From positions 62,001 to 126,000 of the forward strand of contig NZ_UWPJ01000015.1 of the NCBI RefSeq assembly GCF_900606115.1: 64,000 nucleotides of DNA, in the 5' to 3' direction. A model generated the notes under the pieces. It was not told the origin of the DNA, did no database searches, and was given only the letters and a program-made list of their open reading frames with translations. The stretch is from Pigmentiphaga humi. Its GTDB lineage: Bacteria > Pseudomonadota > Gammaproteobacteria > Burkholderiales > Burkholderiaceae_B. Below, one piece after another: positions 1-8,267 of this stretch. Position 1 is the first letter of the stretch. Each line of letters starts with the position of its first letter. The translations under genes and the position numbers were made by a program.

Positions 1-1
1 G

Positions 2-319
2 GGGCATCTGGCCGCCCGGTCCGCCGGACTGGCCCAGCTCGCGGCGGTGGACGCCGTCATGGAGCGGGTGCTGGGGGCGCAGGAGCGCGCGCTGCTGGGG
101 ACAGTGCCGGCTTTGCTGGAGAAGCATTTCCAGCGCATGCGCGGCGCCGCCGCCGGGGCCGCGCGGGAGCCGGGACCGGAAGCGGCGCCGGCCGGCCGCC
201 TGCCGGCACCGGTCTGGCTGGACGCGTTCCGCAAGGACGTGCAGGGCGTCCTGCTGGCCGAGCTGGATTTCCGACTACAACCTGTCGAGGGGCTGATGGC
301 AGCCTTTCGCGCAAGCTGA
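2..319 (+). CDS. DUF3348 family protein, C-terminal part (cut by left edge)
   Basis: The frame is open to the left edge, so the true start lies outside the window; about 105 residues are visible. The segment LAAVDAVMERVLGAQERALL, followed by a polar helix and an Ala/Pro linker, matches what I recall of the C-terminal end of DUF3348 proteins of Burkholderiales, whose function is unknown. No membrane segment is visible, so it is probably cytoplasmic. The stop is 10 bases before the ATG of the DUF802 gene, so it is almost certainly the first or second gene of the same operon. An internal GTG at 47 is not needed as a start, because the reading frame and the family similarity continue upstream of it. 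Confidence 0.75.
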   Translation, partial: GHLAARSAGLAQLAAVDAVMERVLGAQERALLGTVPALLEKHFQRMRGAAAGAAREPGPEAAPAGRLPAPVWLDAFRKDVQGVLLAELDFRLQPVEGLMAAFRAS

Positions 320-329
320 ACGGGTCTTG

Positions 330-2750
330 ATGAGCAGATATTTTCCTTTCGTCGTTTTCTTCGCGGGCCTGGCCGCCTTGGGCTGGGTCGGCCTGGGATA
401 CGTGGGAGCCAATCCCCTCGCCTTGGCGGTCATCGTGCTCATCGCGGCTTGCTATATCGCGGGCGGCATGGAGCTCTGGCGCTTTCGGCAGGCCACGGCT
501 TCGCTGGCGCAGGCGGTGCGCGATCCCGCCGAGCCCGTTCCGGCGCTGGGAGCGTGGCTGGAGCGCCTGCATCCCTCGCTGCGCACGCCGGTGCGCCAGC
601 GCATCGAGGGCGGACGCGCCGGGCTGCCGGGGCCGTCGCTGACGCCTTATCTGGTCGGCCTGCTGGTGCTGCTGGGCATGCTGGGCACGTTCCTGGGCAT
701 GGTGGCGACCTTGCGCGGCACCAGCGTCGCGCTGGAAAGCGCGACCGACCTGGAGGCGATACGTTCGTCGCTGGCGGCGCCGGTCAAAGGACTGGGGTTC
801 GCCTTCGGCACGTCGGTGGCGGGCGTCGCCGCGTCGGCCATGCTGGGATTGCTGTCGGCCTTGTGCCGGCGCGAGCGCCAGGAGGCCGTGCAGCGGCTCG
901 ACAGCCGCATCGGTGCCGGACTGCGTGTGTATTCGCCGCTGCACCAGCGCGAGGAGTCGTTCAAGCTGCTGCAGCGGCAGGCGGAATTGATGCCGGTACT
1001 GGTCGACAGGCTGCAGACCATGACCGAGACTGTCGTCCGGCAGAACGAAGCCCTGGCGGACAAGCTCCTGGCCGGCCAGGCGGGTTTGCACGACACGATG
1101 GCGTCCGAGTACCGGGCCCTGGCGGCCGCGACGGCCCAGGGTCTGAAGGAAAGCCTGGTCGAGAGCATGCGGATGGCCAGCGCGGCCATCCAGCCGGCGG
1201 TGGAAGCCACGATGGCGGGCATGTCGCGCGAGGCCGGGGCCTTGCACGAGCGGGTGGAGCAGGCCGTGCAGCGCCAACTGGATACGCTGACCCGCAGCAT
1301 TGAATCGAGCACCGCGGACGTGGCCCAGGCATGGCGCTCGGCCCTGGACGCGCACCAGCGCAGCAGCGACGCCGCGGCCGGGGCATTGGAAACCAGCCTG
1401 GCGCGCTTCGGCGAGACCTTCGAGCAGCGCTCGGCCGGCCTGGTCGATGCGGTGGCGGAGCGCCTGGAAACGGCCGTGACGCGCGTCTCGGGCGCGTGGG
1501 ATGCGGCGTTGGCCGGCAACCAGCAGAGCCACGAGGCGCTGTCGGGCCGTTTCGATGCGACCTTGGGGCGCCTTGCCGCGACGTTCGAACAGCGGGCCGA
1601 TGGGCTGGTGGCGGGAGTCGCCGGCCATCTGGAGCGCGTCGCTGGCCAGGCCGATGCGGCTTGGCGCGAGGCCCTGGCGACGCAGCGCCGGGACGGCGAG
1701 ACGCTGGCGGCGGAGCTGCGCGCGTCGCACGGCCAGTTCGCAGCCACGTTCGACGAGAGCGCCGCGCGCCTGGTCGAGCGCCTGTCGGGCCGGTTCGAGG
1801 CGGCTGCCGGCAGCGTGTCGGCGGCGTGGACCGAGGCCTTGGCGCAGCAGGCGCGGACCAACGAGGCGCTGGCCGGCGAGACGCGGCAGGCGCTGACCGC
1901 CGTGTCTGGGCATTTCGGACAACAGGCGGCCGCGCTGCTCGAGAGCGTCGGCCAGGCCCATGCGGAACTGCGCGCCGACGCGGCGGAGCACGACCAGCGG
2001 CATATGTCGGCATGGAGCGGCGCGCTCGAAACGATGAGCGGCTCGCTGCGCGACGAATGGCAACTGGCGGGAGAACAGGCCGCCGCCCGGCAGCGGCAGA
2101 TCTGCGAAACGCTGGAGCGGACCGCCGGCACGATCTCGGCCCGGGCCGAGGCGCATGCGCGCGGCACCCTGGGCGAGATCGAACGCCTGCTGCAGGCGGC
2201 CGCGGAAGCGCCGCGCGCCGCCGCGCAAGCGATCGCCGCCTTGCAGGAAAAGCTTTCCGACAGCGTCGAGCGCGACAACACGATGCTGCAGGAGCGCGGC
2301 CACTTGCTGGAAACCCTGGCAGCGCTGCTCGATACGGTGACCCAGGCGAGCACCGAGCAGCGCGCGGCGGTGGATGCGCTGGTCGCCGCCTCGGCCGACA
2401 TGCTCGAACGGGTGGGCGGCAGCTTTGCCGAGCGGGTCGGCAGCGAGACCGGCAAGCTGGAAACGGCGGCCGCGCAGGTGTCCGGCGGCGCGGCCGAGGT
2501 GGCCAGCCTGGGCGAGGCGCTGGGGCATGCCGTGGCGCTGTTCGGCGAATCCAGCGGCAAGCTGGTGGAACACCTGGTGCGCATCGAAGGGGCGCTGGAC
2601 AAGGCCATGGCGCGCAGCGACGAGCAACTGGCCTTCTATGTGGAGCAGGCGCGCGAGGTCATCGACCTGAGCATGATGTCGCACAAGCAGATCGCCGAAG
2701 CGCTGCACGATCTCGAAGCCCGCCGCGCCGCCGTGGATGACGCCGCGTGA
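330..2750 (+). CDS. DUF802 protein: MotA/ExbB-like membrane channel with long coiled-coil tail
   Basis: This 806-residue protein has hydrophobic segments at about residues 4-22, 28-47, 107-127 and 154-178. The last two contain LLGMLGTFLGM and AFGTSVAGVAASAMLG, which resemble the Thr/Gly-rich pore helices of the MotA/TolQ/ExbB family. The rest, about residues 200-800, is Ala/Glu/Gln/Arg-rich helix without Pro, as in a long coiled-coil tail, and includes 55-residue repeats (308-527) of DUF802 type. The architecture, a stator A-like core plus a long cytoplasmic tail, resembles ZorA. The partner gene downstream encodes a MotB-like protein and overlaps it by one base (stop TGA shares its A with the next ATG). 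A TTG at 327 precedes the chosen ATG. The function of the family is unknown; the motor role is inferred. Confidence 0.85.
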   Translation: MSRYFPFVVFFAGLAALGWVGLGYVGANPLALAVIVLIAACYIAGGMELWRFRQATASLAQAVRDPAEPVPALGAWLERLHPSLRTPVRQRIEGGRAGLPGPSLTPYLVGLLVLLGMLGTFLGMVATLRGTSVALESATDLEAIRSSLAAPVKGLGFAFGTSVAGVAASAMLGLLSALCRRERQEAVQRLDSRIGAGLRVYSPLHQREESFKLLQRQAELMPVLVDRLQTMTETVVRQNEALADKLLAGQAGLHDTMASEYRALAAATAQGLKESLVESMRMASAAIQPAVEATMAGMSREAGALHERVEQAVQRQLDTLTRSIESSTADVAQAWRSALDAHQRSSDAAAGALETSLARFGETFEQRSAGLVDAVAERLETAVTRVSGAWDAALAGNQQSHEALSGRFDATLGRLAATFEQRADGLVAGVAGHLERVAGQADAAWREALATQRRDGETLAAELRASHGQFAATFDESAARLVERLSGRFEAAAGSVSAAWTEALAQQARTNEALAGETRQALTAVSGHFGQQAAALLESVGQAHAELRADAAEHDQRHMSAWSGALETMSGSLRDEWQLAGEQAAARQRQICETLERTAGTISARAEAHARGTLGEIERLLQAAAEAPRAAAQAIAALQEKLSDSVERDNTMLQERGHLLETLAALLDTVTQASTEQRAAVDALVAASADMLERVGGSFAERVGSETGKLETAAAQVSGGAAEVASLGEALGHAVALFGESSGKLVEHLVRIEGALDKAMARSDEQLAFYVEQAREVIDLSMMSHKQIAEALHDLEARRAAVDDAA

Positions 2751-3397
2751 TGGCCGACGAACTCGATTCCAGCCTGGAGCCCGCCGCGCCGGTGTGGGCC
2801 GTGTTCGGCGACCTGATGGCGGTGGCGCTGGGCGCCTTCGTGCTGATCCTGGTCGGCGTCGTCGGCACGCAGCTCGAGTTGTCCGTGCAGCTGGAGCAGG
2901 AAGTGCAGCAGCGCCAGCAGGAATCCCAGCGCCGGGAGGCCCTGGAGCACGCTTTGGCGGGGCCGCTGGCGTCGGGCCGGGTCACGCTGGCCAACGGCCG
3001 CATCGGCATCAGCGGCAGCGTGCTGTTCGCGCTGAACTCCGACGCCTTGCAGCCCGAGGGACGCCAGGTGCTCAAGAGCCTGGCCGGGCCGCTGCGCGCC
3101 TATCTGGAGGCGCGCGACGAGATCCTGATGGTGAGCGGGTTTACCGACAACCAGCAGGTGTGGGAAGGCAATCGCCGCTTTGCCGACAACTGGGAGCTGT
3201 CCGCCCAGCGCGCCCTGACGGTGACGCGCGTGCTGATCGAAGAGGGCGTGCCTTCTGCCTCCGTCTTCTCGGCGGCGTTCGGCGCCGAGCAGCCGGTCGC
3301 TTCGAACGACGATGCCGCCGGCCGCTCGCGCAACCGCCGGGTGGAAATCGCGCCCATGCCGCGCCCCGCGCAATCGGGCGCGCCCGTCCGTGGCTAG
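2750..3397 (+). CDS. OmpA/MotB-like stator partner
   Basis: This 215-residue protein has a single N-terminal membrane helix (about 15-40), a short Gln/Glu-rich coiled coil (about 42-68) and a C-terminal OmpA-like domain (about 85-205) ending in NRRVEIAPM. Inside the membrane helix the segment FGDLMAVALGAFVLIL places Asp21 where MotB has its proton-binding Asp (ADFMTAMMAFF), so it looks like a proton-coupled B subunit and not a plain OmpA lipoprotein. The OmpA domain would sit in the periplasm and could bind peptidoglycan. The ATG overlaps the stop of the DUF802 gene, consistent with translational coupling and a fixed A:B ratio. It is not flagellar MotB: there are no flagellar genes nearby and the neighbours differ. 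Confidence 0.85.
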   Translation: MADELDSSLEPAAPVWAVFGDLMAVALGAFVLILVGVVGTQLELSVQLEQEVQQRQQESQRREALEHALAGPLASGRVTLANGRIGISGSVLFALNSDALQPEGRQVLKSLAGPLRAYLEARDEILMVSGFTDNQQVWEGNRRFADNWELSAQRALTVTRVLIEEGVPSASVFSAAFGAEQPVASNDDAAGRSRNRRVEIAPMPRPAQSGAPVRG

Positions 3398-4082
3398 CGC
3401 GGAGGCATCGCAGGCGCTGGACACGCTGGCCGCGTGGCGCGAGCAGGGCGCCCAGCGCCTGGATCCGGTCCGTTTCCGCTTCATCGAGGCGCTGGCCCGC
3501 CGCGCCGCGGCGCAACAGGGGCGGGCGCGCGAGCGCCTGGATGCGCGGCTTGCCGAGGTCATGCAGGCGTATGGCCAGGCCTGGTGCGGGCAGGGCGGGG
3601 AGCAAGCCGGCGCTGGGCCTGCGGAGCCGGGCGATGGCCAGGGCGACGCGGGCAGCGATAGCGATACGTCCGCGCACGGCGAGGCCGCCTCGCTGGCCGC
3701 CTTGTCCGGCCTGCTGGCGAGCCGTTGGCAGGCAAGGAACGGCGCGGCCGGCCAGGAGGGACGCGGCGGCCTGCTGGCGGCACGGCCGGGTGAAATGGCC
3801 GTGCTGGCCTACTTCCGCGACCTGTGGGCGCAGCTCAGCATAGACCGCGGCATGCGCGAGACGCTGAGCAAGGTGCCGGAAAACACCGGCCCGCTGAACT
3901 CCTTGCACCTGGTGCATCGCTCGCTGACTTTGATGCACGATGTGTCGCCGGATTATGCGCGCGCGCTGCTGTCCTACATCGATGCGCTCGCCCGCATCGA
4001 GCAGATCGGCCAGACGCGCCAGGCCCGCCCGGCCGCGGCACGCGGCGCCGAGACCGCACGCAAGCCGCTGCGCGGGAAGTAG
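3390..4082 (+). CDS. DUF2894 family protein
   Basis: The GTG at 3390 overlaps the end of the OmpA-like gene by 8 bases and gives a 230-residue protein that begins just before the conserved LDTLAAWREQGAQRLDPVRF region. The C-terminal half carries the other hallmark I recall for DUF2894, with VPENTGPLNSLHLVHRSL and then SPDYARALLSYIDAL. The centre (about residues 70-115) is low-complexity and rich in Gly, Ala, Glu and Ser. There is no signal peptide or membrane helix, so it is likely cytoplasmic. It is the last gene of the four-gene cassette. The function is unknown; because it always follows the motor-like pair here, an adaptor or regulator of that complex is plausible. Confidence 0.8.
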   Translation: MASAEASQALDTLAAWREQGAQRLDPVRFRFIEALARRAAAQQGRARERLDARLAEVMQAYGQAWCGQGGEQAGAGPAEPGDGQGDAGSDSDTSAHGEAASLAALSGLLASRWQARNGAAGQEGRGGLLAARPGEMAVLAYFRDLWAQLSIDRGMRETLSKVPENTGPLNSLHLVHRSLTLMHDVSPDYARALLSYIDALARIEQIGQTRQARPAAARGAETARKPLRGK

Positions 4083-4225
4083 GGCCGCACGGCGGCATGC
4101 GGCGCCGCGGCGTGGCGGGGATGGAACGGCTATCGCCGCGCGGGCCCGAAAGGCTTTATGCTTTGTCGCTCCCGGCCGGATCCGGCGCTGCGCCCGTACC
4201 GGCCGTTTCTTCGATCCCGAACATC

Positions 4226-4981
4226 ATGCCCCTGTTCTACCTTCGCAGGCTGACTGCGGTCGAGCGCACGCCGCAAGCCAACCGGCATCTGGCCTGCTAC
4301 CTGGCCTTCGTCGCGGGCGCCGTCAATGCGGGCGGATTCCTGGCCGTCCAGCAGTACACCTCCCATATGTCGGGCATCGTGTCGGCCATGGCCGACCATC
4401 TCGTCCTGGGCGGCATCGCGGCGTTCCTGCAAGGCCTGGCGGCCCTGCTGTCTTTCGTGCTGGGAGCGGGCAGCACGGCGGTGCTGGTCAATTTCGGCCG
4501 CCGCTCGCGCCTGGCCAGCGAATTCGCGCTTCCCCTGCTGCTGGAAAGCGCGCTGCTGCTGTGCTTCGGCCTGCTGGGCGGCAACCTGGAGCAGTTCCGC
4601 TGGCTGGCGGTGCCGGCCACCGTCATGCTGCTGTGCTACATCATGGGCTTGCAGAACGCGATCATCACCAAGATCTCGCGCGCGGAGATCCGCACCACCC
4701 ACGTCACGGGCATGGTGACGGACATCGGCATCGAGCTGGGCAAGCTGTTCTACTGGAACGTCTCGCACGAGGCCGATCCGGGCCATTTCGTGCGCGCCGA
4801 CCGCGCCAAGCTGAGGATGCTGGCGCTGCTGGTCGGGCTGTTCTTCGCCGGCGGCGTGACGGGGGCGGTCTCCTTCAGCCATTTCGGCTTCATCTCGACG
4901 CTGCCCCTGGCTGCCTTGCTCGCGGTCCTGGCCGCCGTGCCCGTGGCCGACGATATCCACGGGTACTGGCGGCATCACTGA
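4226..4981 (+). CDS. YoaK/DUF1275 family membrane protein
   Basis: The 251-residue product is a multi-pass inner-membrane protein with six or seven hydrophobic segments. The start region ACYLAFVAGAVNAGGFLAVQQYTSHMSG and the central GLQNAIITKISRAEIRTTHVTGM-type segment are typical of the YoaK (DUF1275) family, where the TSHMSG and RTTHVTG pieces are internal repeats. The family has no firmly established function. The frame is open well upstream, but ATG 4226 starts directly before the conserved region, and upstream translation overlaps the DUF2894 gene. It stands alone between the motor cassette and a convergent binding-protein gene. Confidence 0.85.
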   Translation: MPLFYLRRLTAVERTPQANRHLACYLAFVAGAVNAGGFLAVQQYTSHMSGIVSAMADHLVLGGIAAFLQGLAALLSFVLGAGSTAVLVNFGRRSRLASEFALPLLLESALLLCFGLLGGNLEQFRWLAVPATVMLLCYIMGLQNAIITKISRAEIRTTHVTGMVTDIGIELGKLFYWNVSHEADPGHFVRADRAKLRMLALLVGLFFAGGVTGAVSFSHFGFISTLPLAALLAVLAAVPVADDIHGYWRHH

Positions 4982-5012
4982 CCGGCGCTGCCGCCTGCAA
5001 CAGGCACGCGCA

Positions 5013-6194
5013 TCAGCCGGCGGTGGCGCGCGGCGGATTGCAGTCCTTGGCGTAGGCGTCTTCGTGGTCCGCCAGGACGTTGCGCACCATGATCTGGAAC
5101 TCGGGCTTGCCGCCTTTGCCCTCGACCACCTTGTAGATGTGGTAGTTCTGGATCGGGTAATTGTTCCGGTTGAACCTGAAGCTGCCGCGCACCGACGGGA
5201 ACGGCGTGGCGCGCAGGGCCGCGTTCAGGGCCGCGCTGTCGCGGACGTCGCCGCCACGCGCCTTGACGGCGGCGTCGATCAATATCGCGGCGTCGTAGCT
5301 GAAGGCCGCGAAGGAAGTCGGCGGGCGCTTGTACTTCTTCTCGAAGGCGGCGACGAACTGGCGCGACTGCTCGTTATCGGCGCTGGGCTGCCAGGCTTCG
5401 GCCACGATCGCGCCCAGGCCGGCCTTGCCTATCGCGTTCACGCTGCCGGGCTCGATGGTGTGGACCGAATACATGGGCAGTTTCTGTAGCATGCCGAACT
5501 GCTGGTACTGGCGCACGAAGCTCACGCCCTGGCTGCCGGGAAAGAACGCGAACACGCCTTTCGCGCCGGAAGAGCCCGCCGCGGCCAGCTCGGCGGAGAA
5601 ATCGAGCTGGGTCAGCGGCGTGAGCGTTTCCTGCACGATCTTGCCGTGGTAGAAGCGCTTGAGCCCGGTGATTTTGTCCTTGGAGCCGAGGAAGTTGGGC
5701 GCCATGATGGCGATGTCGTCCAGCTTCGCGTCGGCCAGGTATTTGCCCATGGCTTCGGCCGTGGCGTCGCTCTGCCACGAAGTGACGAACAGATTCGGCT
5801 TGCACTGCGCGCCGGCGGTGGGCGAGGGGCCGGACACCGAGCCGACGAAGGGAATGCGGCTGGCGGCGATCTTGCCCTGCAGCGCCATGAGCACGTTGGC
5901 GTAGGTCAGGCCGGTGACGATGTCCACCTTGTCGCGGTCCAGCAGCTTGGTCAGCCCTTGCGCGGCCACCTCGGGCTTCATCTGGTCGTCTTCGCGTATC
6001 ACCTTGACCGGTACGCCGCCCAGCTTGCCCTGCCGCTGCTCGATGGCGAGCATGAAACCGTCGTACTGGTCCTGGCCGACGTCGGCCGAGGGTCCGGAAA
6101 GCGTGGCCAGGAAGCCGATCTTCAGATCGGCCAGGGCCGGCGAGGCGGCCGCGGCGGCGGCCAATCCCAATGTCAATGCCAGCGTGCGTTGCAT
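5013..6194 (-). CDS. ABC transporter periplasmic substrate-binding protein (LivK/Peripla_BP_6 type)
   Basis: The 393-residue product begins with a clear Sec signal peptide (about 1-22, ending SPALA) followed by DLKIGFLATLSGPSADVGQD, the usual first strand of branched-chain amino-acid-type binding proteins. Later segments such as GFMLAIEQRQG and FAAFSYDAAILIDAAVKA also fit. It should bind a small organic acid, amino acid or aromatic compound in the periplasm. The start at 6194 was chosen because the signal peptide begins there; the longer frame upstream is Arg-rich. No permease or ATPase genes lie beside it, so it must use a transporter encoded elsewhere. It is divergent from a LysR gene 235 bases away, which may regulate it. 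Confidence 0.88.
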   Translation of the reverse strand: MQRTLALTLGLAAAAAASPALADLKIGFLATLSGPSADVGQDQYDGFMLAIEQRQGKLGGVPVKVIREDDQMKPEVAAQGLTKLLDRDKVDIVTGLTYANVLMALQGKIAASRIPFVGSVSGPSPTAGAQCKPNLFVTSWQSDATAEAMGKYLADAKLDDIAIMAPNFLGSKDKITGLKRFYHGKIVQETLTPLTQLDFSAELAAAGSSGAKGVFAFFPGSQGVSFVRQYQQFGMLQKLPMYSVHTIEPGSVNAIGKAGLGAIVAEAWQPSADNEQSRQFVAAFEKKYKRPPTSFAAFSYDAAILIDAAVKARGGDVRDSAALNAALRATPFPSVRGSFRFNRNNYPIQNYHIYKVVEGKGGKPEFQIMVRNVLADHEDAYAKDCNPPRATAG

Positions 6195-6429
6195 GCGTGT
6201 CTCCCTGCTTGTGGTTGTGTCGTTCGTGTCTGGTCCGGATAGGCGTACCGGTCGCCGCGGGCGGCTGCGCAATGTGCCCGCCCGCTGCCGCACCGGAAAT
6301 CACCGTGCTTTATAGTTGCGTCCTTGCCTGCCGAGTATCGATGCCAACGGGCTTGCCATCCATGGGCCGGCGGTGATTCCAGACTATTAACGGCGTTGAT
6401 GGACGGCGCCGGGCCATTGCGAGCACGAC

Positions 6430-7335
6430 GTGAAAGACCTGAACCTGCTGTATGTCTTCGAGGCGCTGTGGCGCGACCGGTCGGTGACGCTGGCGGCGGA
6501 GAACCTGGGCGTGACCCAGGGCGCGGTCAGCAGCGCGCTCAAGCGCCTGCGCACGGAATACCGGGACAAGCTGTTCGTGCTGGCGGGGCGCCGCATGGAG
6601 CCCACCGCGCTGGCGGCGGAAGTGGCGCCGGCGCTGCTGGAGTCGCTGAACGCCATACGCAAGACCTCGGGCATGCTGTCCTCGTTCGACGCGGCGCACT
6701 CCAAGCGCGCGTTCACGATCCGCACGCGCGACGTGGGCGAGGTCGTGGTGCTGCCCAGCCTGTTCGCCCGCATTGCCCAGGAGGCGCCCGGCGTGAATCT
6801 GAACGTGGTGTTCGCGCCCATCGACGAAACCGTGCACGGCCTGTCCACCGGCCGCATCGACGTCGCCCTGGGCTATCTGCCGGCGCTGGAGCGCAACATC
6901 CACAAAAAGGTGCTGTTCAAGCAGCGCTATCTTTGCCTGATGCGCAAGGACCATCCCATCGCCGGGCAGGAACTGACGCAGGAGCGCTTCGTTGCCCAGC
7001 AGCACCTGCTGGTGGAATATGCGGGCAGCGGCCACATCCTGCTCGAACGCGCCTTGAACGAAGTCGGCGCGCGCGACCGCATCCGGGTGCGCATGCAGCA
7101 ATACCTGGCCGCGCCGCACCTGGTGCTCAATTCCGACCTGATCTGGACCTGCCCCGAATCGCTGGTGGCCGAACTGTGCAAGTACTTTCCGCTGGTGGTC
7201 AAGCCGCTGCCTCTGCCGCTGGGCAATTTCGAGGTCGCGCTCTATTGGCACGACCGTTTCCACAAGGACCCGGCCAGCCAGTGGTTCCGCGCCAAGGTGC
7301 TGGCCTGCGTCGAGAGCATAGGCGTATTGCCCTGA
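6430..7335 (+). CDS. LysR-family transcriptional regulator (NahR/LinR-like)
   Basis: This 301-residue regulator begins at a GTG with KDLNLLYVFEALWRDRSVTL, followed by a winged helix-turn-helix (AAENLGVTQGAVSSALKRLR) and a LysR substrate domain. The N-terminus and the segment LFVLAGRRMEPTALA resemble the NahR/LinR branch, whose members often respond to aromatic acids or phenols. It is divergent from the LivK-type binding protein and convergent with a ring-cleavage-type operon (7,368-9,820), so either could be its target. The effector cannot be read from the sequence. Confidence 0.9.
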   Translation: MKDLNLLYVFEALWRDRSVTLAAENLGVTQGAVSSALKRLRTEYRDKLFVLAGRRMEPTALAAEVAPALLESLNAIRKTSGMLSSFDAAHSKRAFTIRTRDVGEVVVLPSLFARIAQEAPGVNLNVVFAPIDETVHGLSTGRIDVALGYLPALERNIHKKVLFKQRYLCLMRKDHPIAGQELTQERFVAQQHLLVEYAGSGHILLERALNEVGARDRIRVRMQQYLAAPHLVLNSDLIWTCPESLVAELCKYFPLVVKPLPLPLGNFEVALYWHDRFHKDPASQWFRAKVLACVESIGVLP

Positions 7336-7367
7336 ACCCGGGACGCGCGCGGCGGTCCGGATGGCGG

Positions 7368-8267
7368 TCATGGCGCGATCGTGAACTGGAACGAGCCGAT
7401 GTGCTCGATCCATTGCCGAACCACGTCGCCGGGCTGCAGGAAGCGCTTGCGCGCGAGGCCGACGCCGGCGGGGGTGCCGGTCAGGATCAGGTCGCCGGGC
7501 CGCAGCGTCAGACGCGAGCTCAGGAATGCGATCTGGTCGGCGATGCTGAACAGCATCTGCGAGGTGTTCGAATCCTGCATCAGCTCGCCGTTGACCCAGA
7601 GTTTCATGGCCAGGTTCATCGGGTCGGGCACGAAGCGCGCGGGCGTGATCGCCGGCCCGAGGGGGCAGGCGCCGTCGAAGGATTTCTGGCCGATCCAGTC
7701 CCATTTGAACGGCGAGGCCTCGCCCACGCCGGGTCGGCCGAAATGGCCGCGCGCGGACAGGTCGTTGGCCACGACGTAGCCGGCGACGTGCTCCATCGCA
7801 TCGGCGAGATCCACGTCCTTGGCCGTCTTGCCGATGACCACGCCGAGTTCCAGTTCCCAATCCAGCAGCGGCGATCCGCGCGGCGCGCGCACCTGCGCGT
7901 CGGGGCCGACCACCGTGGCCCCGGAGGCCTTGATGGCATGCCAGGGCGCATGGCCCGCGCCTTTGGGATCGACTTCCAGCGGCATGGACAGCTCGCGCTG
8001 CATTTCTTCGACGTGGTCGCGGTAGTTGGCGCCGGCGAAGTAGATCGTGGGCGGGTGGGGCAGCGGCGCCAGCAGCGTCGCTCCCGACAGCGGCTCGCGG
8101 CCGCCGGGCAGGTCGCCGGCCAGCGCGCCCAGTTTTTCGCTGGCGCGCGGCCAGTCGTCCAGCACGTCCTGCACCCGGGCGTAGCGCGGCGAGGCGTAGA
8201 TGTTGCCCTCGTGCAGCAGCCCGGTCTTCTGCTCGCCCTGGTGCAGGAAGGTCACGAGCTGGATCAT
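7368..8267 (-). CDS. Fumarylacetoacetate hydrolase family protein
   Basis: The 299-residue product has the FAH-family catalytic core in its C-terminal two thirds: IYFAGANYRDHVEEM, then DWELELGVVIGK with the metal-binding acidic residues, VANDLSARGHFG, and the C-terminal LTLRPGDLILTGTPAGVG. Family members hydrolyse or decarboxylate C-C bonds in ring-cleavage products, or hydrate oxo-dienoates. The ATG overlaps the TGA of the upstream VOC gene by four bases, so the two are translationally coupled. It is the last gene of a three-gene operon with a ferredoxin reductase first. The precise substrate is unknown. Confidence 0.9.
   Translation of the reverse strand: MIQLVTFLHQGEQKTGLLHEGNIYASPRYARVQDVLDDWPRASEKLGALAGDLPGGREPLSGATLLAPLPHPPTIYFAGANYRDHVEEMQRELSMPLEVDPKGAGHAPWHAIKASGATVVGPDAQVRAPRGSPLLDWELELGVVIGKTAKDVDLADAMEHVAGYVVANDLSARGHFGRPGVGEASPFKWDWIGQKSFDGACPLGPAITPARFVPDPMNLAMKLWVNGELMQDSNTSQMLFSIADQIAFLSSRLTLRPGDLILTGTPAGVGLARKRFLQPGDVVRQWIEHIGSFQFTIAP

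Noticed and set aside
57-2708. 883-codon minus-strand open frame opposite the DUF802 gene
   Set aside because: It is Arg/Gln/His-rich with no recognisable motif and mirrors the GC-rich codon pattern of the plus-strand gene, which has clear membrane helices and repeats.
330-3397. Flagellar motAB or tolQR/exbBD assignment for the DUF802 and OmpA-like pair
   Set aside because: The tail is far too long for these families and no flagellar, Tol or TonB genes are adjacent.
2-4082. Calling the cassette a true Zorya defence system
   Set aside because: ZorC, ZorD and ZorE homologues are not present; DUF3348 and DUF2894 are different, so only the motor pair is comparable.
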